DNA from: UBA9926 sp038131595
Lineage (GTDB): Bacteria; Pseudomonadota; Gammaproteobacteria; Pseudomonadales; Azotimanducaceae
Direction: 5' to 3'
NCBI GenBank assembly: GCA_038131595.1
Contig: JAYPPR010000005.1
Span: forward strand, 34,560 to 98,559
Length of the DNA stretch: 64,000 nucleotides
A program made the position numbers and the translations under genes. Every line of letters starts with the position of its first letter. Within the stretch, counting starts at the first letter, position 1. The notes below the pieces were generated by a model. That model had not been told where the DNA came from. It did no database searches and was given only the letters and a program-made list of their open reading frames with translations. Of the stretch, positions 1 to 8,575 are shown in pieces.

Positions 1-426
1 GACCAACATGCGCCGGATTTGCCCCCAATCTGACATCCAGTCCTTCAACATCTTCGCGTCAAAGGCATCAAGTGCGCCCGCCCCAAGCAAGGCACCCAGC
101 CGGACTTCAATTCGCTCGCTCAAATAGTCGACGATCGCTGGCGCTCTTTGAATCAAGTCAGCAAGTTCACTGAAGAGCTGTGGCAATGCGAGCAGCAAGA
201 GCCCGCACAGGATAATCGTCACCATCAAAAATACGAATAGCACACCCGTTGTTCGACTGCGGCCGGTGCGTGACAGTCGATCTACAACGGGTTGCCCCAA
301 ATAAGCAATCAATAACCCGAGAAAAAATGGCGTGAGAATGGGACTTAGTAACCAAACCAACGCAATAATCGACGCTGCGCCGGCGATTAACCAACTTTTC
401 GATTGATGGGTCATGTCGCCTGTCAT
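1..426 (-). CDS. AI-2E family transporter (PerM-like), 3' part cut by window edge
   Basis: Translation of the minus strand from 426 gives an uninterrupted reading frame to the window edge (142 codons). It begins MTGDMTHQSKSWLIAGAASI and has alternating hydrophobic helices, one ending in the typical PFFLGLLIAYLGQPVVDRL segment, as in the AI-2E/PerM permease family of eight-helix inner membrane proteins. The start at 426 is preferred over the in-frame ATG at 414 because AGGGGAG lies about 7 bases upstream. The gene lies downstream of the DUF2066 gene in the same direction, an arrangement I recall from other gammaproteobacteria. Substrate is unknown; the autoinducer-2 label is historical. Only the N-terminal half is visible. 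Confidence 0.75.
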   Translation of the reverse strand, partial: MTGDMTHQSKSWLIAGAASIIALVWLLSPILTPFFLGLLIAYLGQPVVDRLSRTGRSRTTGVLFVFLMVTIILCGLLLLALPQLFSELADLIQRAPAIVDYLSERIEVRLGALLGAGALDAFDAKMLKDWMSDWGQIRRMLV

Positions 427-443
427 CTAACGCTCCCCTTCGG

Positions 444-467
444 TTGCATTGCGCCTTGCATTGCGCC
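444..467. repeat. 12-bp perfect tandem repeat, 2 copies
   Basis: The unit TTGCATTGCGCC occurs twice head to tail. It sits just upstream (on the minus strand) of the ribosome-binding site of the AI-2E transporter gene, in the 205-base gap after the DUF2066 gene. It is one of many short tandem duplications in this window's intergenic DNA. Confidence 0.9.
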
Positions 468-630
468 CTGTCGCTCTTACAAACGGGTCCTCGCACCTGA
501 CCAGCGCTCAAGCTGACCAATCCTTCGACCACCTTTGGGCCGAAATAACACGAGCTCGATCATCTCACCCCATCAAATTGACCGAACAGCACCTGCCATT
601 CCTTGCAAGACGGGCTGATTACCGAATCAA

Positions 631-1734
631 TCAGTTCTCGCCTGACCAGCGGTACCAAACCGTACTCGCGCCAACATCTGAATTCAGTAATGTGAGATCG
701 CGGTCAAGAGCAATCAAGTCTATCAGTTGCTGGAGATCACCCTCACTGCGCACATCAAATGTCAGCAGATCACCTTTCACTCTTCTCAGCCGAACATCGA
801 GGACGGAGGAAAGCCGCTGCAAATAGCGCTCAACCTCGGCGAGTGCGGCAACGCCACTGATACCCTCCACGTTCAGCCTGAGCGCAGTTCTGGCGGAAGT
901 GCCTGCGTATTGGGCACTCAGTAGCGCCGTGATTTCATCGACCAAAGCGACCGCCGCCTCGGCTTCAGACGCTTTTAATAAAGTGCCTACCCGCCACTCG
1001 CCTTGATCGCCATATGACCAATCAACGTGCCACTGGCCGGCATAACGCTTCTCCACTCGCACAACCAGTAACTTATCGGGCGAATAGCGCTCGGATGCGG
1101 CCTCTATCTGATCAAGGAACCGTCCCCAGATTTCTGAGACCGTGACTCTTGAGGAGTCCTCGAGATCCCAAACAGGAAAATAGACTGGCACCCCTCGCGA
1201 TTCGGCCCGCTCTCTCACAGATTGAGCAAAAAGACCTGAACTACCTTCGCCAAGGACCGCTCGCTCTGCGCCGGATCCTCGAGCGACCCAAAAGAGCACC
1301 GATGGCCGATTGCTGCCCCAAACGGGCAAGTCTGCCCGTCTGAGCAGATCCGAAATCAAGCTCGGCTCGAATCTAATCTGCATTTTCTGCGGAGCGGGGG
1401 CCTCCTGTGGAGTGGAGGCAGGCAATTCGTCATCACTCCCAACATTTTCAACCGTTTGATAGCTAAATTCGGTGTAGTAATCCTCTGGTGATCGCAGCGC
1501 CGCAGCAACCAGCGGGTGCTCAACAACATCGACTCGTCCTGAGACTCGAACCAACACATCACGCAGACCTGTCGCAGCATCACGACGCCGCTGCGCATCG
1601 CTTTGGGAGACCGTCACGACCTCCGCCACATAGAGATCATTAATCAAAACTGAATGAGCGGGCATCGCGACGATGACGAGGGCAAGTGTCATCAGTAAGA
1701 TGAGGGAACTAACTGTCGTGGTTGCTACTCTCAT
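631..1734 (-). CDS. DUF2066 domain-containing exported protein
   Basis: 367-residue protein with an N-terminal hydrophobic signal segment (residues about 8-28, SSLILLMTLALVIVAMPAHS), followed by LYVAEVVTVSQSDAQRRRDA, the conserved opening of DUF2066 proteins. The central part has the LLVVRVEK and WHVDWSY strands and the C-terminus a predicted repeated alpha/beta region. Function is unknown; the family is widespread in gammaproteobacteria next to purM/purN and the PerM-like transporter. Here purMN is absent and the divergent neighbour is the DUF3108 protein. Probably periplasmic or inner-membrane anchored. Identification rests on the N-terminal motif and context. Confidence 0.75.
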   Translation of the reverse strand: MRVATTTVSSLILLMTLALVIVAMPAHSVLINDLYVAEVVTVSQSDAQRRRDAATGLRDVLVRVSGRVDVVEHPLVAAALRSPEDYYTEFSYQTVENVGSDDELPASTPQEAPAPQKMQIRFEPSLISDLLRRADLPVWGSNRPSVLFWVARGSGAERAVLGEGSSGLFAQSVRERAESRGVPVYFPVWDLEDSSRVTVSEIWGRFLDQIEAASERYSPDKLLVVRVEKRYAGQWHVDWSYGDQGEWRVGTLLKASEAEAAVALVDEITALLSAQYAGTSARTALRLNVEGISGVAALAEVERYLQRLSSVLDVRLRRVKGDLLTFDVRSEGDLQQLIDLIALDRDLTLLNSDVGASTVWYRWSGEN

Positions 1735-2027
1735 AGATATCGACGTAAAGATTTTAGGTGGCTGGGACTCAATCGTGGATCACTCCTTACACGCAAGGCA
1801 TTCACTAGCAGCGCTCGCTCGTATAGTGGCGCGGCAGTGGCGCCGTGCTCGCCCAACTCGTTTTCCCGAGCCTAGTCTTTCAGACCCCTTATTGTATGCG
1901 CAATTAGAGCAATTAAAAGAAACGTTGCGCCGCCACACAAAGTGTCCGCGCCATCTGTGAAATGGGACGACTTGCTCGCTTGCCCCAGCGGATTGTCAAC
2001 AAAGCTTCGTCGCTCCGATCATTCTGC

Positions 2028-2843
2028 ATGAAATGCGGTCGCCGTGTCGCTGCCGCATTGCTACCAGCACTCTATTGCAGCATGCTTTTATCGCCCGCAT
2101 ATGCCTTTGGAGAATCCGACGGAGCAAGTAGCCAAAGTCCCGAAGGCGCGTTCGCCTTTCCTAAGCCGTTTGAGGCGACCTATACCGCCGATTACCGAGG
2201 TCTACCCATTTCAGCGACCGGCATTCGCTCGTTAAGACGCGAAGACAAGCACGATAGTCAACGCTATATCTTTTCGTCTCGGGCGGTAAGCCTATTTGCC
2301 AAGTTGAACGAAGCCTCTACGTTTACACTGGAGAGCAACCAGCTGGTGCCTGCGCGTTATCAATATGAGCGCACCGGGCTTGGCAAAAACAAAACTCAAG
2401 ATACCCGCTTTGACTGGGCAAGCGGTCTAGCAAACGATGTGGCGCGAGATGAAGCCTTCACCTTCAACCCAAGCACCTTGTTTTCAGATCGATTGCTATA
2501 TCAGTTACGGTTGCAGGTCGATTTAATTAACACCCCCATGGACAGCATTCGCTCGAAAACCTGGACCTACCTCATCTTTGACCGGGGACGCATGAAAGAA
2601 TACGTCTTCGAAATGGCAGATGAGGAGAGCATTGACACAGCACTCGGAACAATCGATACGATTCGCCTCGAGCGGAAGAATGAAGATTCATCCAAGCGAA
2701 CAACCCTTTGGCTCGCGCCCTCGCTTGAATACATGCTCATTCGCTTTGTCCAGGAAGATGACGGTGACAGCTTTAGCCTAGCGCTGAAGGAGGCCGTGCT
2801 CGACGGTCAACCGGTTCAGCTCGACGAGGAGGCTAAGTCTTAG
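2028..2843 (+). CDS. DUF3108 domain-containing periplasmic protein
   Basis: The start at 2028 (MKCGRRVAAALLPALYCSML...) gives a textbook signal peptide ending SPAYA. The longer in-frame start at 1962 would bury it, so 2028 is preferred although neither start has a strong ribosome-binding site. The mature part, beginning FEATYTADYRGLPISATGIR, shows the beta-strand-rich DUF3108 pattern (YRGLPI, FSSRAVSLFAKLNE, LGTIDTIRLER, LWLAPSLEYMLIRF). Function is unknown; probably an envelope beta-barrel-like lipid-binding fold. Its last 11 bases overlap the 3' end of the convergent dcd. In Pseudomonas the homologue sits beside purMN, which is missing here. Confidence 0.75.
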   Translation: MKCGRRVAAALLPALYCSMLLSPAYAFGESDGASSQSPEGAFAFPKPFEATYTADYRGLPISATGIRSLRREDKHDSQRYIFSSRAVSLFAKLNEASTFTLESNQLVPARYQYERTGLGKNKTQDTRFDWASGLANDVARDEAFTFNPSTLFSDRLLYQLRLQVDLINTPMDSIRSKTWTYLIFDRGRMKEYVFEMADEESIDTALGTIDTIRLERKNEDSSKRTTLWLAPSLEYMLIRFVQEDDGDSFSLALKEAVLDGQPVQLDEEAKS

Positions 2844-3396
2844 GGAGCGTGACGCCCGTTTGCCCCTGATATTTGCCACCTCGATCAAGGTATGACGTCT
2901 CGCAGACTTCATCACTTTCAAAAAACAACATTTGTGCGACGCCCTCATTCGCATAAATTTTGGCGGGGAGATTCGTGGTGTTAGAGAATTCCAAGGTCAC
3001 ATGCCCCTCCCACTCGGGCTCTAGCGGGGTGACATTAACAATGATGCCGCAACGGGCGTAGGTGGATTTACCGAGGCAAATTGTTAACACCGAGCGCGGA
3101 ATCCTAAAATATTCTACCGTTCGGGCTAGGGCAAAAGAGTTGGGAGGAATGACGCAGACATCGCTCTGAATGTCGACAAAGCTCTTGTCGTCGAAGTGCT
3201 TTGGGTCAACCGTCGCGGAATGAATGTTGGTAAACACTTTGAATTCATCAGCGCAACGAACGTCATATCCGTAACTCGAGGTTCCATAGGAAATGATGCG
3301 GCCCTCACTTCCGCTACGAACCTGCTCACCTTCAAAGGGTTCGATCATTCCCTCTGCGGCCATTCGCTTGATCCAGCGATCAGACTTAATGCTCAT
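2833..3396 (-). CDS. dcd: dCTP deaminase
   Basis: 187 residues, the normal length for the bacterial homotrimeric enzyme that deaminates dCTP to dUTP, the main source of dUMP for thymidylate synthesis. Seen: MSIKSDRWIKRMAAEGMI at the N-terminus, the YGTSSYGYDVR nucleotide-binding segment, GKSTYARCGI, and LEPEWEGHVTLEFSN with the catalytic glutamate, ending GKYQGQTGVTLPKT. The dcd–mrp–metG–rnf neighbourhood matches Pseudomonas. Convergent overlap with the DUF3108 gene suggests no dedicated terminator between them. Confidence 0.95.
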   Translation of the reverse strand: MSIKSDRWIKRMAAEGMIEPFEGEQVRSGSEGRIISYGTSSYGYDVRCADEFKVFTNIHSATVDPKHFDDKSFVDIQSDVCVIPPNSFALARTVEYFRIPRSVLTICLGKSTYARCGIIVNVTPLEPEWEGHVTLEFSNTTNLPAKIYANEGVAQMLFFESDEVCETSYLDRGGKYQGQTGVTLPKT

Positions 3397-3950
3397 ACCC
3401 TGCTCCTATCCACCTTTTTGCTGACATCGCTGCCTTCCAGAGCAGCTCAACTTGAGCCGGTACTTTACTACAGGTGACAGCCTCCGTTTGACTCTATCGA
3501 GCCCAATATGGGACCGATTAACAACCGAGCACTTCGCCTGACTCCAAGGCGCCAGGCTGGCAAGCGGATACGTATGCGAGGTAAAGCCCAATGCTACGAA
3601 AGACGCTTCACATATTGCAGTCGAACACCCCAGCGTATCTGTAACTTCCAGCGGCTCCAGGAATCTGCAGCTGGAAGCTGGGGATTGGAGGCTCTTAAAA
3701 AGTTAGCGACTCCTTAAGGCTAAGAGCCCTCATCAGTTAGAAACGCTTGAAGGCTAAAGGCCTTAACGCCCTCTCAGCGCTCACACATGAACCACTATTA
3801 GGATTAAGAAGCGCTGGGGATAAGAGGCTTTATTCTGCGTGAGGGACAACTCGAGTCACCGAGCGTTTGGCTCGAGGCAATTTAGCGGGGGCTGAGGGCA
3901 TGAGGTACGAGGAAAACCCTGCCTGCACCGCTTCTAATCCGTCACACCCT
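3397..3950. other. 554-base intergenic stretch without a gene
   Basis: The space between dcd (start 3396) and the repeat downstream of mrp holds no convincing coding frame, tRNA or terminator. The reading frames present are short and lack protein-like composition. It contains loosely repeated AAGGCTAA/GCTAAGAG words (about 3714-3765) and G/A-rich words, but nothing that I can name. Part of it must carry the dcd promoter. Confidence 0.5.
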
Positions 3951-4003
3951 ATCCATCACAACCTATCCATCACAACCTATCCATCACAACCTATCCACTA
4001 TCA
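3951..4003. repeat. 14-bp tandem repeat starting at the mrp stop codon
   Basis: On the plus strand ATCCATCACAACCT occurs three times exactly (3951-3992), with a partial copy on each side. Read on the minus strand the unit is TGATGGATAGGTTG, and the first copy begins with the TGA stop codon of mrp (4001-4003) with a 3-base TAG insert, so the stop codon itself is repeated at each unit. About four units in total. See also the similar arrangements at 24176, 29849 and 57037. Confidence 0.9.
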
Positions 4004-4837
4004 ATCGTCGACGATTTCGATCGTGGGAAATTCAGTTGCGTCGCCTTGCGCAGACATCGCCGTCTGAACGGCGCTCGCTAGCGCGTGGTAGTGAGTGCCA
4101 AGGGCTGCGCTAGTCTCGATTTGCACGAGCGGTATGCCTTGATCTGAACTCATACGAACACCTATTTCCAGAGGAAGTTCAGCAAGCAATGAGACACCAT
4201 ACTCCTCGGCAATCATCTGGCCGCCCTGTTCCCCGAATAAAGGCTCTTCATGGCCGCATTGAGAACAAACATGGGTGCTCATGTTTTCTACAATGCCAAG
4301 AATGGGCACCTCGACCTTCCGAAACATCTCGATCCCCTTTCGAGCGTCCAAGAGGCTCAAATCTTGGGGGGTAGTAACAATCACAGCACCATCGAGACGC
4401 ACTCGTTGAGCAAGGGTTAATTGGATGTCGCCCGTACCGGGAGGCATGTCGATAATTAGGACGTCGAGCGGAGGCCACTTCGTCTGCGTCAGCATTTGCT
4501 GAAGGGCACCGCTCGCCATAGGCCCCCGCCAGATAGCAGGCGTTCGCTCGCTGCCCAAGTAACTCATCGACATCGTGACCAATCCCCTCGCCACGACCGG
4601 CATTAAGTGCCCATCCGCTACTTCTGGCCGGGTCTCGGGTGCCACCCCGAGCAGGCGTCCAACGCTGGGGCCGTAAATATCTGCGTCGAGAAGGCCGACG
4701 CTCGCCCCTTGTGCGTGCAGCGCAGCCGCCAGATTGCAGGCGACCGTCGACTTCCCGACGCCGCCCTTGCCAGATCCAACCGCGATAATTCGCCCGACTT
4801 GCGGGAGCGTGATGGTGTCAGATGCCTGTTCTGCCAT
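4001..4837 (-). CDS. mrp: Iron-sulfur cluster carrier protein Mrp/ApbC
   Basis: 278-residue MinD/Mrp-type P-loop ATPase that binds and transfers Fe-S clusters. Seen: the deviant Walker A GSGKGGVGKST (residues 22-32), the switch region LLDADIYGPS, IIDMPPGTGD (Walker B) and the CxxC cluster ligands in VCSQCGH. The N-terminal DUF59/MIP18 domain found in Escherichia coli Mrp is absent, as in many shorter homologues. Divergent from metG across about 250 bases, the usual gammaproteobacterial arrangement. The stop codon is followed by a 14-bp tandem repeat that copies it. Confidence 0.95.
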   Translation of the reverse strand: MAEQASDTITLPQVGRIIAVGSGKGGVGKSTVACNLAAALHAQGASVGLLDADIYGPSVGRLLGVAPETRPEVADGHLMPVVARGLVTMSMSYLGSERTPAIWRGPMASGALQQMLTQTKWPPLDVLIIDMPPGTGDIQLTLAQRVRLDGAVIVTTPQDLSLLDARKGIEMFRKVEVPILGIVENMSTHVCSQCGHEEPLFGEQGGQMIAEEYGVSLLAELPLEIGVRMSSDQGIPLVQIETSAALGTHYHALASAVQTAMSAQGDATEFPTIEIVDD

Positions 4838-5053
4838 GAGTGTTCTACCTGGTTCCTTGGGGTTTTAAGAATCTACACAGAGACTTGCTGGTCGCGAAGC
4901 CTAAGAGATTTCTCCGTGGTGCATTTTAACCAGAATGTCGACAGCACAGGTCGCACCGTGGCTAAGGGGTACTTAGCCTTGTCCGCAAGCTGCTTCGGCA
5001 GTCTGGTCAAGGTTGGGGCATCGACACTTGCGGCTCGGTCCCTCGTATTCGGG

Positions 5054-5059
5054 TAGAAT
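5054..5059 (+). promoter_or_regulatory. Possible -10 element for metG
   Basis: GGGTAGAATTG contains TAGAAT 28 bases before the GTG start of metG. A TTGCGG lies 20 bases further upstream, too far for a good -35 spacing, so this is a weak call from sequence alone. Confidence 0.3.
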
Positions 5060-5087
5060 TGCCGTCTCCCTTTTAGAGACTGAAACC

Positions 5088-7101
5088 GTGACGCGCTCGA
5101 TTCTAGTGACCTCTGCTCTACCCTACGCAAACGGCCCCATTCATCTTGGGCATATGCTTGAGCATGTGCAGTCAGACATTTTTGTGCGGTTCCAACGCAT
5201 GCAAGGTCATGAAACCTATTTTGTCTGCGCAGACGATACCCATGGGACCGGAATCATGCTGCACGCAGAAGCACAAGGGATGACCCCAGAAGCCCATATC
5301 GACGCTGTTGCTAGTGATCATCGCGCAGATTTCTCCGACTTTATGATTAGCTATGACTGCTATCACTCGACACACTCTCCTGAAAACCAAGCTTTGTCTG
5401 AGTCTATCTATCTAGCACTCAAATCAGCTGGCTCGATCAGGAAAGCCTCGGTCGCCCAGCTTTATGACGAAGAAAAGTCATTATTCCTGGCAGATCGCTT
5501 CGTTCAAGGCACCTGCCCTAAATGCGGCGCTGCAGATCAATACGGAGACAACTGCGATCAATGCAGCGCTACCTATGCCGCCACCGATCTCATTGAGCCT
5601 AAATCCACCCTATCAGGGTCCACGCCAGTGGTTCGGGATTCCGACCACATCTTCTTCAAGCTGTCTGATCAGACCGACTTTCTGCGTGAGTGGACCACCA
5701 GCGGTACCCTTCAGGAAGCCGTTAAAAATAAGATCAACGAGTGGCTGGATGATGGCCTTCATGACTGGGATATTTCCCGCGACGCGCCTTACTTCGGTTT
5801 TGAGATTCCTGGCGAGCCCGGCAAATATTTTTATGTTTGGTTAGATGCGCCAATTGGCTATATGGGTAGCTTCCGCGCCCTTTGCGACCAAAGGCAAGAC
5901 ATTGACTTCGATTCCTTTTGGGGGCCTGACTCCGCAGCCGAAGTTCATCACTTTATCGGCAAGGACATTATTAACTTTCCACACCTTGTTTTGGCCGGCC
6001 ATGCTAAAGCAAGCGGGCTATCGCACACCGACTCGAGTACAAGTTCACGGCTTTATTACTATCAATGGCGAGAAGATGTCGAAGTCCAAGGGGACTTTCA
6101 TTACCGCTCGGCACTATCTAGACACCCTGTCGCCCGAATATCTACGGTATTACTACGCGAGCAAACTCTCCTCGGGTGTGACCGACATGGACATCAACCT
6201 CGAGGATTTTCAGCAAAAGGTGAATGCCGACCTTGTGGGGAAAGTCGTGAATATCGCGAGTCGCTGTGCCGGTTTCATCAATAAGCAATTTGACGGCAAT
6301 CTTTGCGCATTGGTTCAAACCGACGTATTCGATGCCATGACCGCCAAGGCAGGGGAAATCGCCGCGCTGTACGAGCAATGCGATTACAGCAAGGCCATGC
6401 GCGAAATCATGACCCTTGCGGATCAAGCGAATCAATTTATCGCTGAGGAAGCACCGTGGACGCTCATCAAGAATGATGACACCAAGGCACGAGCCCATCA
6501 GGTCTGTAGCGACGGACTCAATTTGTTTCGTTTGCTTATGGTGTATCTGAAGCCCGTCATGCCTGGCTTGGCCGAGCGAGCAGAGCAATTTCTGAATATC
6601 GAGCCACTCTCGTGGCGAGATCTCGAATCGCCGCTGTGTGACCACACGATCAATCCATTCACCCCCTTGCTGGCGCGCCTTGACCAAAAGCAGGTCGACC
6701 TTTTGGTTGCACCCGCAGAGAGCACTTCGTCACCGCAGTCCACCGAGACAAAAACCGACGCAACCGATGGCGCAGAATCGATTGGCATTGAGACCTTTGC
6801 CAAGGTGGACTTGCGCGTGGCGAAGATTGTCCGCGCAGCGCCTGTTGAGGGCGCTGATAAACTCCTTGAACTCACGCTCGATGTCGGCGATCACACGCGA
6901 ACTGTCTTCTCGGGAATCAAATCGGCCTACGCCCCCGCTGACTTAGAGGGAAAGCTCACTGTTTTAGTCGCCAACTTGCAACCTAGAAAAATGAAATTTG
7001 GTGTCTCAGAGGGCATGGTGCTGGCGGCTGGTCCAGGAGGTGAAGACATTTTCCTGATCTCGCCTGACGAAGGGGCTAGGCCCGGTATGTCAGTCACTTG
7101 A
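5088..7101 (+). CDS. metG: Methionyl-tRNA synthetase, interrupted by one frameshift
   Basis: Charges tRNA-Met. The first frame (GTG start at 5088, MTRSILVTSALPYANGPIHLGH) carries the HIGH-type motif PIHLGH and a zinc knuckle CPKCG...CDQC. It reads correctly to GKDIINF (5976-5978); from 5980 the protein continues in the next frame as HTLFWPAML and then GEKMSKSKGTF (the KMSKS loop), ending with the tRNA-binding OB-fold (FAKVDLRVAKIV) at 7101. One extra base in TTTCC (5976-5980) explains everything; without it the product is about 670 residues, close to the 677 of E. coli. The gene is essential, so a sequence error is most likely, but a real lesion or programmed shift is not excluded. rnfA follows after 8 bases. 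Confidence 0.93.
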
Positions 7102-7109
7102 TCTAAATC

Positions 7110-7694
7110 ATGTTCGATCTTCTCGCACTGCTCCTCTCGGCCATTTTCGTAAATAATGTCGTGGTCACGCAGTTCCTTGGCCTTTGCCCCTTTCTGGGAG
7201 CGAGCCAGCGCTTTATCAGCGCACTGGGCCTTGCTGGGGCCACGTTGTTTGTAATGACTTTGGCTTCGGGCGTTGGGTACCTCATCGATACGTACGTGTT
7301 GGTCCCGCTTGCGCTCACTTATCTTCGAGTGATCGCTTTCATCATTGTCATCGCATTACTGGTGCAGTTTATGGCCGTCCTGATCCGCGCCACGCAACCA
7401 GTGATCCACGAGATGCTTGGGGTTTATATTCCGCTGATTACCACCAACTGCATGGTGCTCGGTACTGTGCTCATCAGCGTACGCACGCATGCATCGCTTG
7501 CAGAGGCAATCCTTACTGGATTTGGTAGCGGCATTGGGTTCGGTTTAATCCTGCTCGCGTTTGCTGCTCAGCGCGAGCGGATCTCTGATGAAATGGTGCC
7601 AAAGGCGTTTCAAGGCGTCGCGGTTCACGTCATCTCCGCTGGCATCATGGCGCTAGGTTTTATGGGCTTTATTGGCATATCGAGCACCACATGA
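7110..7694 (+). CDS. rnfA: Electron transport complex subunit RnfA/RsxA
   Basis: 194-residue integral membrane subunit of the Rnf (Rsx) complex, about six helices. Cys26 (FLGLCPFLGAS) and Cys114 (TTNCMVLG) are conserved positions that in the family bind, together with RnfE, a [2Fe-2S] cluster in the membrane. First gene of an operon with 4-base ATGA overlaps: rnfA–rnfBC–rnfD–rnfG–rnfE, then nth. It starts 8 bases after metG and is probably co-transcribed with it. Confidence 0.95.
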   Translation: MFDLLALLLSAIFVNNVVVTQFLGLCPFLGASQRFISALGLAGATLFVMTLASGVGYLIDTYVLVPLALTYLRVIAFIIVIALLVQFMAVLIRATQPVIHEMLGVYIPLITTNCMVLGTVLISVRTHASLAEAILTGFGSGIGFGLILLAFAAQRERISDEMVPKAFQGVAVHVISAGIMALGFMGFIGISSTT

Positions 7695-8575
7695 TCAGCG
7701 CGATGCTCACGTTAGGCGGTATCTCCGCCCTTGGCATTGCCATGCTTCTATGGGCGGATCGCCGATACCCTGAAGACCGGGACAGTTTGCCGGCGATCAT
7801 TGATCAGTTACTTCCCCAAACACAGTGTGCCCAGTGCGGTTATGGCGGGTGCCGACCTTATGCCGAGGCCATCGCTGAAGGCGCACCCATCAATCTTTGT
7901 CCACCGGGCGGCGAGGCTTTGATCAAGCAACTCAGTCATCAACTCAACCGACCCGAATTGCCGCTATCTGCCGAGGTTCCAGCCACAGTGCCTAAACAGA
8001 TTGCGCGTATCGATGAATCCCAATGCATCGGATGCACGCTTTGCATCCCCGCCTGCCCGGTCGATGCCATCGTTGGCGCACAGCAATTCACACACACCAT
8101 TATCGAGTCTGAATGCACAGGATGTGAATTGTGTCTGCCGCCTTGTCCAGTGGACTGCATAGCACTCATCCCCGTCGCCGAGTTGGATACTGCGCCTTTG
8201 CCACCAAAACCCCACGCACCTTGCATACGGTGTGGCGAGTGCGAACTCCACTGCCCGAAATCCCTGGCGCCGCAGATGCTGCTCCTTCAACGCGATCAAG
8301 AAACGGTTGCAAAAGACTGGAATTTAGGTGCCTGCATCGAGTGTCGATGGTGTGACCGGGTGTGTCCAGCGGATATCCCTTTGACGGACATATTCAAGTG
8401 GATGAAGCACGAGGATCAAATACGAGCCACCCAGGCCGCTGAGGCACAACATGCGCTTCATCGATACGAGCGACATGAGCAGCGCGCCGCAAGCAAGCGC
8501 ACAGAAATCAAAACCCGGCCTAAACAAAGCGATGCAAGTGCGCTCCTCGAACGAATCAAGGCAGGTCCACAATGA
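7691..8575 (+). CDS. rnfB: RnfB fused to the C-terminal ferredoxin domain of RnfC
   Basis: 294 residues, against about 190 for E. coli RsxB. Residues 1-~170 are a complete RnfB: one membrane anchor, the Fe-S domain with Cys46/49/54/70 (QCAQCGYGGC...INLC), then two ferredoxin motifs, Cys112/115/118/122 and Cys142/145/148/152. From residue ~177 the sequence is that of the RnfC ferredoxin domain: PCIRCGECELHCP (Cys178/181/184/188), ACIECRWCDRVCPADIPL (Cys215/218/221/225), followed by the charged helical tail typical of RnfC. The NADH/FMN and SLBB parts of RnfC are missing, and no rnfC gene fits because rnfD overlaps this stop codon by 4 bases. Five [4Fe-4S] clusters are predicted in one chain. 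Electron donor is unknown. Confidence 0.93.
   Translation: MISAMLTLGGISALGIAMLLWADRRYPEDRDSLPAIIDQLLPQTQCAQCGYGGCRPYAEAIAEGAPINLCPPGGEALIKQLSHQLNRPELPLSAEVPATVPKQIARIDESQCIGCTLCIPACPVDAIVGAQQFTHTIIESECTGCELCLPPCPVDCIALIPVAELDTAPLPPKPHAPCIRCGECELHCPKSLAPQMLLLQRDQETVAKDWNLGACIECRWCDRVCPADIPLTDIFKWMKHEDQIRATQAAEAQHALHRYERHEQRAASKRTEIKTRPKQSDASALLERIKAGPQ

Noticed and set aside
3951..3997. Possible CRISPR array
   Set aside because: The 14-bp units are directly adjacent with no spacers and no cas genes are near; it is a simple tandem repeat.
5970..5990. Programmed +1 frameshifting in metG
   Set aside because: No slippery codon with downstream structure or Shine-Dalgarno-like stimulator is visible; a sequence error or lesion is simpler.
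7691..8575. Assembly-collapsed rnfB and rnfC as two normal genes
   Set aside because: The junction is in frame, the linker is smooth (Pro-rich PLPPKPHAP), and downstream genes overlap perfectly; but only long reads can exclude it fully.
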